A stretch of 64,000 nt of DNA from Desulfobaculum sp044987625. Lineage in GTDB: Bacteria > Desulfobacterota > Desulfovibrionia > Desulfovibrionales > Desulfovibrionaceae. Every line of letters begins with the position of its first letter. Position 1 is the stretch's first letter. Positions 1 to 8,267 of this stretch are shown piece by piece. Made by a program: the position numbers and the translations under genes. Under the pieces are notes generated by a model. The model was not told where the DNA came from. It saw nothing but the letters and a program-made list of their open reading frames with translations, and did no database searches. Location: assembly GCF_044987625.1 (NCBI RefSeq), contig NZ_JBJDSB010000001.1, forward strand, positions 930,001 through 994,000, in the 5' to 3' direction.

Positions 1-828
1 TCCATCATTGTTGTGGGCAGCGTCTGCTCCCTGCATGACAAGCTGAACTGGTTCGAACAGCGCCCCCTGCTGGGCAAAGGCGTTGTGGTCACCCGCGCCC
101 GCGAGCAGGCCAGCGGCTTTGCCGACATCCTGCGCGAGCAGGGCGCCTGCGTGATGCAGTTCCCCACCATCAGCATCAATCCCATGCCCGACGACGCGGA
201 AATCCGCGACGCCATCAGCGGCATGGACGCCTACGACTGGGTGGTCTTCACCTCCGTCAACGGCGTGAAGCGCTTCTGGACCGTGCTTGAGGACATGGGC
301 CTCGACACCCGCGCCTTTGGCGGACGCAAGGTCGCCGCCATCGGCCCCGCAACGGCCAAGGAACTGGAAAACCGCGGCATCCGCCCAGACTTCGTCCCCG
401 AAAAATACGTTGCGGAGCATGTCGTCTCCGGCCTGCTGGAGCGCGGCGTTGCCAGTGGCACACGCATCCTCATCCCCCGCGCCAAGGTCGCGCGTGAGGT
501 TCTGCCCGAGGAGCTGCGCAAGGCGGGCGCAGAGGTGCGCATCCTGCCCGTGTACGAGACCGGCCTGAACGAACAGGGCCCCGAATCCCTGCAGGACAAG
601 CTGAACGCAGGCGACGTGGACTACGTCACCTTCACCAGCTCCTCCACCGTGGACAACTTCTTTCAGTTGCTCCCGCCCGAGGAACTGAAAAAGCACCTGC
701 CCAAGGTGAAGCTGGCGTGCATCGGTCCCGTGACGGCCAAAACCCTTGAGGGCTACGGCTTCACCCCGGACATCCAGCCCGAGGACTACACCATCCCGGC
801 CCTTGCCGACGCGCTGGCCTCGGCTTAA
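1..828 (+). CDS. hemD: Uroporphyrinogen-III C-methyltransferase / uroporphyrinogen-III synthase fusion (3' part)
   Basis: The reading frame is open from base 1, so the gene starts outside the window. The first residues (SIIVVGSVCSLHDKLNWFE) match the usual C-terminal end of a CobA/SUMT domain. They run directly into a complete HemD domain beginning near RPLLGKGVVVTR. HemD cyclises hydroxymethylbilane to uroporphyrinogen III, and SUMT methylates it to precorrin-2, the branch point to sirohaem, cobamides and (through the Ahb enzymes) haem. HemD marks seen are the TSVNGV and TFTSSSTVDNF segments and two IGPVTAK-type repeats. The fusion is common in Desulfovibrio and Clostridia. It fits ahbB, hemL, cbiG and cobJ at the other end of the window. 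Only the upstream boundary is uncertain. Confidence 0.9.
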   Translation, partial: SIIVVGSVCSLHDKLNWFEQRPLLGKGVVVTRAREQASGFADILREQGACVMQFPTISINPMPDDAEIRDAISGMDAYDWVVFTSVNGVKRFWTVLEDMGLDTRAFGGRKVAAIGPATAKELENRGIRPDFVPEKYVAEHVVSGLLERGVASGTRILIPRAKVAREVLPEELRKAGAEVRILPVYETGLNEQGPESLQDKLNAGDVDYVTFTSSSTVDNFFQLLPPEELKKHLPKVKLACIGPVTAKTLEGYGFTPDIQPEDYTIPALADALASA

Positions 829-845
829 CGGTCTGTCATACAAAG

Positions 846-869
846 GCAGGCTGCCGGAGTGCAGCCTGC
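846..869 (+). terminator. Hairpin after hemD
   Basis: A perfect 9-bp stem (GCAGGCTGC / GCAGCCTGC) with a 6-nt loop lies between the hemD stop and purN. It is followed only by TTCAT, so it is a weak terminator at best. It may only reduce read-through into purN. Confidence 0.35.
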
Positions 870-911
870 TTCATGCCGGCCTGCGCTGGCAGCATCCCAA
901 GGAGCACCCGA

Positions 912-1586
912 ATGTCCCTGTCTCTGGCGGTTTTGGTTTCCGGCGGCGGTTCCAACCTGCAAGCCATCATCGACGCCATCGAGGATGGCCGCCTTGACGC
1001 CAGCATCAAGCTGGTGCTGTCCAACAAGGTGGACGCCTACGGCCTGACCCGCGCCGCAAACCACGGCCTGCCCACGGCGGTCCTCCAGCACGGCGACTAC
1101 GACAGCCGCGAGGCCTTTGACGCGGCCATGATATCCACCATCCGCGACCACGGGGCGGACGTCATCATCCTTGCGGGATTCATGCGCATCCTCACCCCCG
1201 GCTTTATCCGCGAGTTTGCGCCCAATATCCTGAACACGCACCCCGCACTGCTGCCCAGCTTTGCCGGAGCGCACGGCGCGCGCGATGCCGTAGACTACGG
1301 CGTGCGCATCTCCGGATGCACCATCCACTTCGTCAACGAAATCATGGACAACGGTCCCGTCATCATTCAGGCCGCCGTTCCGGCCTTGCCCGGTGAAGAC
1401 CCAGGAGACCTTGCCAAACGCATCCTGCGCTACGAGCACCGCATCTTCCCGCAGGCCATCCAGTGGCTGGCCGAAGGCCGCCTCAGCATCGACGGACGCC
1501 ACGTCCACGTGCAGGACGCCGAAGCCATCCCCGCCGCCAGCACGCCCGGAGCACTCGTCTGCCCCGCGCTGGACGAGGGATTCTAA
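912..1586 (+). CDS. purN: Phosphoribosylglycinamide formyltransferase
   Basis: Transfers a formyl group from 10-formyl-THF to GAR in purine synthesis, in the cytosol. The protein is about 224 residues, close to the family length of about 200 plus a short tail. The N-terminal SGGGSNLQAI is the phosphate/GAR-binding loop. NTHPALLPSFAGAHG carries the catalytic His and folate-site residues, and the Asp of MDNGPVI follows. ATG 912 is preceded by AAGGAG at good spacing; an upstream in-frame extension to about 873 lacks a ribosome site. The gene sits 83 bp after hemD and ends before a hairpin. Its paralogue-like relative purU is at 29.2 kb. Confidence 0.95.
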   Translation: MSLSLAVLVSGGGSNLQAIIDAIEDGRLDASIKLVLSNKVDAYGLTRAANHGLPTAVLQHGDYDSREAFDAAMISTIRDHGADVIILAGFMRILTPGFIREFAPNILNTHPALLPSFAGAHGARDAVDYGVRISGCTIHFVNEIMDNGPVIIQAAVPALPGEDPGDLAKRILRYEHRIFPQAIQWLAEGRLSIDGRHVHVQDAEAIPAASTPGALVCPALDEGF

Positions 1587-1614
1587 CCCGCCGGACATTC
1601 ACAGAATCCGCCAC

Positions 1615-1647
1615 AGCGGCCCGGGGCCTTTGCTTCGGGCCGCTTTC
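1615..1647 (+). terminator. Terminator after purN
   Basis: 9-bp GC-rich stem (AGCGGCCCG / CGGGCCGCT) followed by a short T stretch, between purN and mqnE. Confidence 0.5.
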
Positions 1648-1750
1648 CACTTCCCGGCCGGGGCTTTACTCAGCGGGCCTGTGCCCGTATGTTCACCACG
1701 CGCCACGGGCTTCACCGTGGCGGCGGAAACCAGCATGTGAGGCACCACCC

Positions 1751-2827
1751 ATGCAGAAAATATTCGACACCCTGCTTGGCGGCGGCCGCATCTCCGTTGA
1801 GGAGGCGCTGACCCTCGCCGAATCCTGCGACATCCACACCCTTGGCGAGCTGGGCAAAGCCGCGCGCGAGCGCCGCTTTGGCGACAAGGCGTTCTGGGTC
1901 TACAACCAGCACCTGAATTTTACCAACGTGTGCGCCAATGCCTGCCGGTTCTGCGCCTTTTCCAAGCGCGCAGGCGACGAGGGAGCCTATACCTACTCCA
2001 TCGACGACATCCGCCAGCGCATCCGCGAGCGCGCCCATGAGCCGATCACAGAAATCCACATCGTCGGCGGCCTGAACCCGGACCTGCCCTACTCCTACTA
2101 CATGGACCTCATCGCCGCCGTGCGTGAGGAGCGCCCGGACATCGCCATCAAGGCCTTCACCGCTGTCGAGGTCGCCTACCTTGCCGGTCAGACGGGCAAA
2201 AGCTACGCCGATGTCCTCACGGACATGAAAAGCAGCGGCCTGAACGCCCTGCCCGGCGGCGGCGCGGAAGTCTTTTCGCCCAAGCTGCGCCAGAAGCTCT
2301 GTCCGGAGAAGGTTTCCGGCGACGTCTGGCTGGAAATCCACGAAACCGCCCACGGCCTCGGCCTGCCCACCAACTGCACTCTGCTCTTTGGGCACATTGA
2401 GTCGTGGCGCGACAGGCTGGAGCACATGGCCGCCCTGCGCGACGTGCAGGACCGCACCGGCGGATTCAAGGTCTTCATCCCCTTGCAGTACCAGCCGGGC
2501 AACAACCCGCTGGAGGCCGAAGGCACCGACGGCGTAGACTATCTGCGCATGATTGCCATCTCGCGCCTGTTCATGGACAACGTGCCGCACCTCAAGGCCT
2601 ACTGGGCCTTCTCGGGCATCAAGCCCGCGCAGATGGCCCTGCACGCTGGCGCGGATGACTTTGACGGCACCCTTGTGGAGGAAAAGGTCGGCCACGCCGC
2701 CGGCGCATCCTCCCCCACGGGCATGACCGTTGCCAAGCTGGAGGAAACCATCCGGCAGGCGGGCTTCACCCCGGTGGAGCGCAACACCTTTTTTGAGGAA
2801 GTTGGCGGCCCCACGCAGGCCGTCTAA
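1751..2827 (+). CDS. mqnE: Aminofutalosine synthase (radical SAM)
   Basis: Radical SAM enzyme of the futalosine menaquinone route; it joins SAM to 3-[(1-carboxyvinyl)oxy]benzoate. About 358 residues, the usual length. The CX3CX2C cluster motif is visible as CANACRFCAF near residue 52, with HIVGGLNP and a typical QYQPGNNPLE segment further on. ATG 1751 has GAGG about 9 nt upstream; the longer open frame to 1463 overlaps purN and is not coding. Hairpins on both sides suggest a single-gene transcript. Family assignment is firm; MqnE rather than MqnC is preferred because of GGLNP and the C-terminal EEVGG pattern. Confidence 0.88.
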   Translation: MQKIFDTLLGGGRISVEEALTLAESCDIHTLGELGKAARERRFGDKAFWVYNQHLNFTNVCANACRFCAFSKRAGDEGAYTYSIDDIRQRIRERAHEPITEIHIVGGLNPDLPYSYYMDLIAAVREERPDIAIKAFTAVEVAYLAGQTGKSYADVLTDMKSSGLNALPGGGAEVFSPKLRQKLCPEKVSGDVWLEIHETAHGLGLPTNCTLLFGHIESWRDRLEHMAALRDVQDRTGGFKVFIPLQYQPGNNPLEAEGTDGVDYLRMIAISRLFMDNVPHLKAYWAFSGIKPAQMALHAGADDFDGTLVEEKVGHAAGASSPTGMTVAKLEETIRQAGFTPVERNTFFEEVGGPTQAV

Positions 2828-2847
2828 CGCAACCACACGACACAAAC

Positions 2848-2888
2848 GGGGGACCGGCGCGTATCGCCCCGGTCCCCCACGTGTTTTC
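2848..2888 (+). terminator. Rho-independent terminator after mqnE
   Basis: 10-bp perfect stem GGGGGACCGG / CCGGTCCCCC, then ACGTGTTTTCTT. Confidence 0.7.
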
Positions 2889-2916
2889 TTCGGCCAGCGC
2901 CGTTTCGGGAGCAGAC

Positions 2917-3861
2917 ATGATCGTCAGTGTCAGCAGAAGAACGGACATCCCCGCCTTTTACAACGCATGGTTCTCCCTGCGTCTGCGCGAGGGCCTCGCC
3001 CTTTCCATCAATCCCATGAATCCCCGGCAGGTGCGCCGCGTCCCCCTGACGCCGGACGCCGTGGACCTGCTCGTCTTCTGGTCCAAAAATCCCGCGCCCT
3101 TTTCCGGCAGCCTCGACCTTGCGGCGGACCGTGGATTCCGGTCCCTGTTTTTCTACACCCTGAACGGCTATCCGCGCGCCTTTGAGCCGCGCCTGCCGTC
3201 CCTTGAGCGCCGCATAGACGCCTTTTTGCGCCTTGCGGAGCGCCTCGGGCCGGAGCGCGTTGTCTGGCGCTACGACCCCATCATCCTCTCAAACGTAACG
3301 CCGCCGCAGTTTCACGCCGACACATTCGGGCGCATTGCCGAGGCGCTCTCCGGAGCCACCCAGCGCGTTATCATCAGCTTTCTGGACGTGTACCCCAAGG
3401 TGCAGCGCCGCCTGGACGCCCTCAGGCGCGACCACGGCGTCCACTGCCACGACGCGCGCACCGACCACGCCGGACGCAACGACACCGTCCGCGCCCTTGC
3501 CTGCGCCGCAAACGCCCATGGCATGCATATCCAGACCTGCGCCGAGTCCGCGGACCTTGCCGCCCACGGCGTCCACCCCGGCGCCTGCCTTGACCGCGCC
3601 CTGGTGGAGCGTCTTGCAAGCCGTCCCATCCACGCCGCGCCGGATACCGGCCAGCGTGCGGGCTGCCGGTGCGTCTCGTCCGTGGATATTGGCGTGTACG
3701 ACACCTGCCGCTTCAAGTGCGCCTACTGCTACGCGACATCGCGCGAGCGCAACGTCGTCGAGACCTTGCGCGAACACGACCCGCACAGCCCGGCCCTTGT
3801 GGGCTGGCCCAAGGTGCCGCAGGAGCAACCGCGCCAGCTCAGCCTCTGGCAATCATCCTAA
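2917..3861 (+). CDS. DUF1848 family protein
   Basis: About 314 residues starting at ATG 2917, with GGGAG 6 nt upstream. The N-terminus MIVSVSRRTDIPAFY and the inner segments LVFWSKNPAPF and VVWRYDPIIL are hallmarks of DUF1848. Near the C-terminus there is a Cys-rich block with DIGVYDTC and CRFKCAYCYA. The spacing CX3CX2C is the same as the Fe-S motif of radical SAM enzymes, here placed at the C-terminal end. The biochemical role of the family is not known to me. The gene stands alone between the mqnE terminator and a convergent hypothetical gene. Confidence 0.85.
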   Translation: MIVSVSRRTDIPAFYNAWFSLRLREGLALSINPMNPRQVRRVPLTPDAVDLLVFWSKNPAPFSGSLDLAADRGFRSLFFYTLNGYPRAFEPRLPSLERRIDAFLRLAERLGPERVVWRYDPIILSNVTPPQFHADTFGRIAEALSGATQRVIISFLDVYPKVQRRLDALRRDHGVHCHDARTDHAGRNDTVRALACAANAHGMHIQTCAESADLAAHGVHPGACLDRALVERLASRPIHAAPDTGQRAGCRCVSSVDIGVYDTCRFKCAYCYATSRERNVVETLREHDPHSPALVGWPKVPQEQPRQLSLWQSS

Positions 3862-3925
3862 CGGGCATGCGCCGCGGTGCGCCTTCCTTCCCGCGCAGCA
3901 TCAGCGCGTTCCCGGCGGGCGCCAG

Positions 3926-4513
3926 CTACACCATCTTGTCCGTCTCCGGGGATTCGTCGTCCTTCTCCCCGCCAGCCACGGCCTGCTCATTCTTGCCGTT
4001 TTGCTCATACATCTTGGCCGCGCGGCGGCGCTCCGGCGTTAACTGACTGCGGTCCTCGCCGTCGCCGGAATCAAACGTCATGGCGCGGGAAATTTTGCCC
4101 TTGCCGTTCCCATCCACCTTGGTGGCGTAGACGGTAATTTTCCCCTCGTCATTGGGGTCCTGCACGGCCTCGGTCAGGGTTTCAAAGGCCAGCGCATTCA
4201 TGTGGTCCGACTTGTTCGGGTCCTCGCCATTCTCATGCAAGCGGTCCTTGAAGGCCTGCTTGTCGCGGTCCAGCTCCTCGGGCGCGCCAAAGGACTGGAC
4301 ATACTTGGCGATGAAGTCCATTTTGGTTTGTTCAAGCTTTGCGGCCTGCTCCTTGGCCTCCTGCTCTTTGCGGGCTTTTTCCTCCTCGCGGGCGAGGGCT
4401 TCGTCACTGGTTGCGCCGCCGGCGCTTTTTCCCTGCACACGTTCGGGCGGGGTCAGCGTCGCGCCGCGCAAGCCGCCGCCAAGGCCACAGGGTCCAATAC
4501 CGGGGAGTGCCAT
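3926..4513 (-). CDS. Hypothetical acidic, charged-helix protein
   Basis: 195 residues, start ATG at 4513 with AAGGAG upstream (GCAAGGAGAAGACAT). I recognise no domain. The first 30 residues are Gly/Pro-rich (MALPGIGPCGLGG). Next comes a run of Glu/Lys/Ala typical of a coiled coil (REEEKARKEQEAKEQAAK), then a mixed region, and the protein ends in a strongly acidic tail (GGEKDDESPETDK). There is no signal peptide or membrane segment. It is convergent with the DUF1848 gene and divergent from aroC. The ribosome site and codon use typical of the neighbours support a real gene. Confidence 0.7.
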   Translation of the reverse strand: MALPGIGPCGLGGGLRGATLTPPERVQGKSAGGATSDEALAREEEKARKEQEAKEQAAKLEQTKMDFIAKYVQSFGAPEELDRDKQAFKDRLHENGEDPNKSDHMNALAFETLTEAVQDPNDEGKITVYATKVDGNGKGKISRAMTFDSGDGEDRSQLTPERRRAAKMYEQNGKNEQAVAGGEKDDESPETDKMV

Positions 4514-4675
4514 ATGTCTTCTCCTTGCTCGGAAGTCTTTTCCTGTCTGCAACGCGGCATGCATCATCCGTACCCGGCCATCCCCCGCCCAGCGCCTCCA
4601 GCGCGCGCCGCCGCGCCCACGCCAGTGGTGCCCTGCGCGCTTTTCTGCTACTACCGCACGAGTAATGGAGGGAAC

Positions 4676-5728
4676 ATGAGCGGAAATACGTTCGGAACCG
4701 TTTTTCGTCTGACGACATATGGGGAATCACACGGGCCCGGTCTTGGTGGCGTGGTGGACGGCTGTCCCGCAGGCATCGCCCTGAGCGAGGAGAGCATCCA
4801 GCGCGAGCTGGACCGCAGAAAGCCCGGCCAAGGCATTGCCTCCACAGCGCGCAAGGAGAGCGACACCGTGCGCCTGCTGTCCGGCGTGTTCGAAGGCGCC
4901 ACCACCGGCACGCCCATCGGCTTTCACATCGCCAACGAGGACCAGCGCTCGCGCGATTATTCCACAATTCAAAACGTCTACCGCCCCGGTCATGCCGACC
5001 TTGGATTCGACGCCAAATTCGGCGTGCGGGATTATCGCGGCGGCGGGCGCTCCTCCGGGCGCGAGACCGTCTCGCGCGTTGTCGGCGGCGCCATTGCGCA
5101 GGCTTTGCTTGCCACCGTGGGGATTCACGTCATGGCCTACACTGTGGAAATTGGCGGCATCCCCGCGCCCATCACCGACCCCGAAGGCGCGCAGGACCGC
5201 CCCTTCTTTGCGCCGGACGACGCCATCGTCGACGCGTGGGAAGCCAAAATCCGCGACACCAAAAGCCAAGGCGACACCCTCGGCGGCGTTGTGGAAGTCA
5301 TGGCTACCGGCGTGCCCGCAGGCCTTGGCGAACCCGTCTTCGACAAGCTGGACGCGCGCCTTGCCTACGCCCTCATGAGCGTTGGCGCAGTGAAGGGCGT
5401 TGAAATCGGCGCAGGCTTCGCCGCCGCGCGCTCCGTGGGCAGCGTCAATAACGACCCCATCGCCACGGAAGGCTTTGCCACCAACAACGCCGGCGGCACC
5501 CTTGGCGGCATCTCCAGCGGTCAACCCATCATCGCCCGCGCCGCCATCAAGCCCATTCCGTCCATCGCCAAGGAGCAGCACACCATCACCCGCTCCGGAG
5601 AGTCCACCAGCATCTCCATCGGCGGGCGGCACGACATTGCGGCCATCCCCCGCGTCAATCCCGTGCTCAAGGCTATGGTGAGCCTTGTGCTGGCGGATTT
5701 ATTGCTTTTGCAAAAGCGCAACGCCTAG
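4676..5728 (+). CDS. aroC: Chorismate synthase
   Basis: Converts EPSP to chorismate with reduced FMN, the last step of the shikimate pathway. 350 residues, normal length. Seen: TYGESHGPGLGG at the N-terminus (signature 1), the RxxGGRSSGRET-like block (FMN and phosphate binding), and ISIGGRHD near the end. ATG 4676 follows GGAGGG. It feeds the aro-trp operon at 41.5-53.9 kb but is not part of it. Confidence 0.97.
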   Translation: MSGNTFGTVFRLTTYGESHGPGLGGVVDGCPAGIALSEESIQRELDRRKPGQGIASTARKESDTVRLLSGVFEGATTGTPIGFHIANEDQRSRDYSTIQNVYRPGHADLGFDAKFGVRDYRGGGRSSGRETVSRVVGGAIAQALLATVGIHVMAYTVEIGGIPAPITDPEGAQDRPFFAPDDAIVDAWEAKIRDTKSQGDTLGGVVEVMATGVPAGLGEPVFDKLDARLAYALMSVGAVKGVEIGAGFAAARSVGSVNNDPIATEGFATNNAGGTLGGISSGQPIIARAAIKPIPSIAKEQHTITRSGESTSISIGGRHDIAAIPRVNPVLKAMVSLVLADLLLLQKRNA

Positions 5729-5886
5729 ACCAGTGGTACGGACACTTTCCCCTCGTGACGCAGGGCTTGCCGAGTGCGCAGGCACCTGTTACTAAGCCCG
5801 TGCAACGCGCGCGGAGGCCTCCTGCGCCACATGCCGCACCTCACCCCGCCACCCGCGCTGCAAATCCAACTCCGGAGAATCATCCC

Positions 5887-6987
5887 ATGGGACTGAGCAT
5901 AGGAATCGTCGGACTGCCCAACGTGGGCAAGTCCACACTCTTCAACGCGCTGACCAAGGCGCAGAACGCCGAAAGCGCGAACTACCCGTTCTGCACCATC
6001 GAACCCAACAAGGCCGTCGTGCCCGTGCCCGACCCGCGCCTTGATAAGCTGTCCGAACTGGTCAAGCCCCAGCGCGTGCTGAACGCCACCGTGGACTTCA
6101 TCGACATCGCCGGCCTCGTCAAAGGCGCCAGCAAAGGTGAAGGCCTTGGCAACAAGTTCCTCGCCAATATCCGCGAGGCCGACGCCATCCTGCACGTGGT
6201 GCGCTGCTTCGCCAACGACGACGTCGTCCACGTCGACGGCTCCGTCGATCCCCTGCGCGATATTGAAGTCATCGAGGCCGAACTCATCATGGCCGACGCC
6301 CAAAGCGTGGAAAACCGCTTGGAGCGCATGAAGAAGCAGGTCAAAGGCGACAAGAAGCTCCAGCCCAAGGTGGACTGCTGCGCCGCCCTGCTGGAGCACC
6401 TCGGCGGCCTGAACCCCGTCAGCACCTTCGAGGGCCGCGACTCCGACGCCTGCCGCGAAGTGCGCAAGGAACTCCACCTCATCACCGACAAAAAGGTCGT
6501 CTACTGCTGCAACGTGGATGAAGACGCCCTCGTCGAAGACAACGAGTTCGTCGCCAAAGTGCGCGAGCGCGCCGCCACCACCGGTGCAGGCGTCGCCAAA
6601 ATCAACGCCAAGATGGAAGAAGAACTCATCGGCCTGGAAGGCGAAGAGTATCAGGAATTTCTGGAGTCCTACGGCGTCAGCGAAAGCGGCCTCGACCTCA
6701 TCATCCGCACCGGCTACGCCACCCTCGGCCTCATCAGCTACTTCACCGCCGGCGAAAAGGAAGTGCGCGCGTGGACCATCCACGAAGGCGACACCGCCCC
6801 GCAGGCAGCCGGCGTCATCCACACCGACTTCGAACGCGGCTTCATCCGCGCCGAAGTCATCGGCTATGACGACTACGTGGCCAACGGCTCCGAGTCCGCA
6901 TGCCGCTCCAAGGGCGTTCTGCGTGTGGAAGGCAAAGACTACGTCGTCAACGACGGCGACGTCATGCACTTCCTCTTCAACGTCTAG
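5887..6987 (+). CDS. ychF: Ribosome-binding ATPase YchF/Obg family
   Basis: 366 residues, family length. P-loop GLPNVGKS near residue 9, switch DIAGLVKGASKGEGLGN, and a NVDE motif in place of the G4 NKxD, as expected for an ATP-preferring YchF. The TGS domain is at the C-terminus (RAWTIHEGDTAPQAAG to VMHFLFNV). It binds ribosomes and is linked to the oxidative stress response in other bacteria. Start ATG 5887 has GGAG upstream at somewhat long spacing. The open frame extends upstream to 5755, but that part has a biased, non-family composition. trmJ follows after 23 bp, so the two probably share a transcript. Confidence 0.95.
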   Translation: MGLSIGIVGLPNVGKSTLFNALTKAQNAESANYPFCTIEPNKAVVPVPDPRLDKLSELVKPQRVLNATVDFIDIAGLVKGASKGEGLGNKFLANIREADAILHVVRCFANDDVVHVDGSVDPLRDIEVIEAELIMADAQSVENRLERMKKQVKGDKKLQPKVDCCAALLEHLGGLNPVSTFEGRDSDACREVRKELHLITDKKVVYCCNVDEDALVEDNEFVAKVRERAATTGAGVAKINAKMEEELIGLEGEEYQEFLESYGVSESGLDLIIRTGYATLGLISYFTAGEKEVRAWTIHEGDTAPQAAGVIHTDFERGFIRAEVIGYDDYVANGSESACRSKGVLRVEGKDYVVNDGDVMHFLFNV

Positions 6988-7010
6988 GCCCCAAAGCGGA
7001 GACACATCGG

Positions 7011-7772
7011 ATGCTCGAAAACCTGACCATCGTCCTTTTTCACCCCAAGTTCCCCGAGAACGTGGGCAGCGCCGCGCGCGCCTGCGCCAACATGGGCTGC
7101 CCCAACCTCATCGTGGTGCAGCCCCGGAATTGGGACCTTGGACGCGCCAGCGCCCTCGCCACCCCCAAGGGGGTCGACATTCTAAGCTCCATGCGCGTCG
7201 TGGACGACCTGCCCACAGCCCTTGCGGGCTTTGAGTTCGTCTACGGCACCACCGCGCGCACCGGCGGCTGGCGCAAAGGCCTCTGGACGCCCGCAAAGGC
7301 AGGCTCCACCATCGCCGGGCAAATGGGTCAGGGCAGCTCCGTCGCCGTCGTCTTCGGCCCCGAAGACCGCGGCCTCACCAACGAGGAAACCGAAATCTGC
7401 GGCAAGCTCCTCACGATTCCTACCTCGCCGGAAGCCAGCTCCCTGAACCTCGCCCAAGCCGTCCTCGTCGTGCTCTACGAGTGCTTCAAGAACGTCATGG
7501 AACACCCCGGCGAAGAACCGGCGCAGCCCGCGCCCACAAACCTCGCCACACACGAGGAAATGGAACTGCTCTTCGGCAACCTCAAGGACACCCTCGCCGC
7601 CATCGACTACCTCAAAGACGAGAACACCGACTACTGGATGCTCCCCGTCCGCCGCTTCCTGCAACGCGCCCCCTTCCGCAGAAGCGAATTCAACATGATC
7701 ATGGGCGTCTGCAGGCAGGTCAAATGGATCGCCGACAAAGCCGGACGCACCACAGACGGCGACGCGTCATAG
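7011..7772 (+). CDS. trmJ: SpoU-type tRNA/rRNA 2'-O-methyltransferase, TrmJ-like
   Basis: About 253 residues. The N-terminal SPOUT domain carries FPENVGSAARACANMG, the central VVFGPEDRGLTNEE and the C-terminal knot SLNLAQAVLVVLYE, all signatures of the TrmJ/LasT group. TrmJ methylates the ribose at tRNA position 32; which RNA this one modifies is inferred. The C-terminal extension after residue 160 (ATHEEMELLF onward) is the usual TrmJ tail. Downstream of ychF and closed by a strong terminator. Confidence 0.85.
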   Translation: MLENLTIVLFHPKFPENVGSAARACANMGCPNLIVVQPRNWDLGRASALATPKGVDILSSMRVVDDLPTALAGFEFVYGTTARTGGWRKGLWTPAKAGSTIAGQMGQGSSVAVVFGPEDRGLTNEETEICGKLLTIPTSPEASSLNLAQAVLVVLYECFKNVMEHPGEEPAQPAPTNLATHEEMELLFGNLKDTLAAIDYLKDENTDYWMLPVRRFLQRAPFRRSEFNMIMGVCRQVKWIADKAGRTTDGDAS

Positions 7773-7800
7773 CGTCACCGCCAGCATCATTACGCCACAA

Positions 7801-7833
7801 GCGGCGCCCTCGTACGAGGGCGCCGCTTTTTTT
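7801..7833 (+). terminator. Strong rho-independent terminator after trmJ
   Basis: GC-rich inverted repeat over 7801-7826 (GCGGCGCCCTCG arms), immediately followed by seven T. Confidence 0.9.
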
Positions 7834-7870
7834 CGCCAAGGGCAGGTCATCGGCGCCGGGAGTGAGAAGC

Positions 7871-8201
7871 AGTTTTGCTCCGCAGGCTCAAGGGCCGTGG
7901 GCCCTTGAGAATCCCAAGTGCGCACAGACCGGGTGCCTGTGTATGGCACAGTCGTCACCCCTGACGGCTCCCGTCCGTGTAGATGGAAGAATTTTTTTTG
8001 GGGGGCTTTGGCACGTGGGGATGGGCGGTGAGAATCCCTGTTCGGCGTTTTGAAAAAAACATAGGCAATGGAAAAAGATGAAGGCCAAAAAAGCTCCCCA
8101 TTCTGCCCACACCCCACCCCCTATTTTCGGGGCGGCTTCCGCCCCGAAAATCCTGGGGATTCTCAAGGGTATCATACCCTTGAGTCGCCGAAGGCAAAAA
8201 A
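7871..8201 (+). repeat. Dispersed structured element, copy A (complete, no cargo)
   Basis: Fills the gap between two convergent genes. The left end starts at TTTTGCTCCGCAGG and continues with a hairpin at 7887-7909 (CTCAAGGGCC / GGCCCTTGAG) and then AATCCC. The core to 8042 holds the conserved strings GTCGTCACCCCTGAC, a T8G6 tract and GGCGGTGAGAATCCCTG. After a 78-bp spacer comes the right end: a 13-bp perfect hairpin with CTT loop at 8123-8151, the linker CCTGGGGATT, and a second hairpin at 8162-8184. Read on the other strand, the right end again gives a hairpin followed by AATCCC, so the two ends are inverted repeats of each other. Compare 14957-15334, 28222-29108 and 59426-59588. Confidence 0.85.
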
Positions 8202-8267
8202 AGGAGGCCCCACCTCCCGGTGAAGCCCCCTACAAACACAAGCGTGACGCCTGCCCCGCAGCGGCAG

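Noticed and set aside
5729..5886. N-terminal extension of ychF from the upstream in-frame start near 5755
   Set aside because: The extra 44 residues are Ala/Pro/His-rich and unlike YchF; the protein begins at MGLSIGIVG as in the family.
5725..7005. A 426-codon open frame opposite ychF
   Set aside because: Antisense artefact of GC bias; residues repeat the pattern of shadow frames elsewhere.
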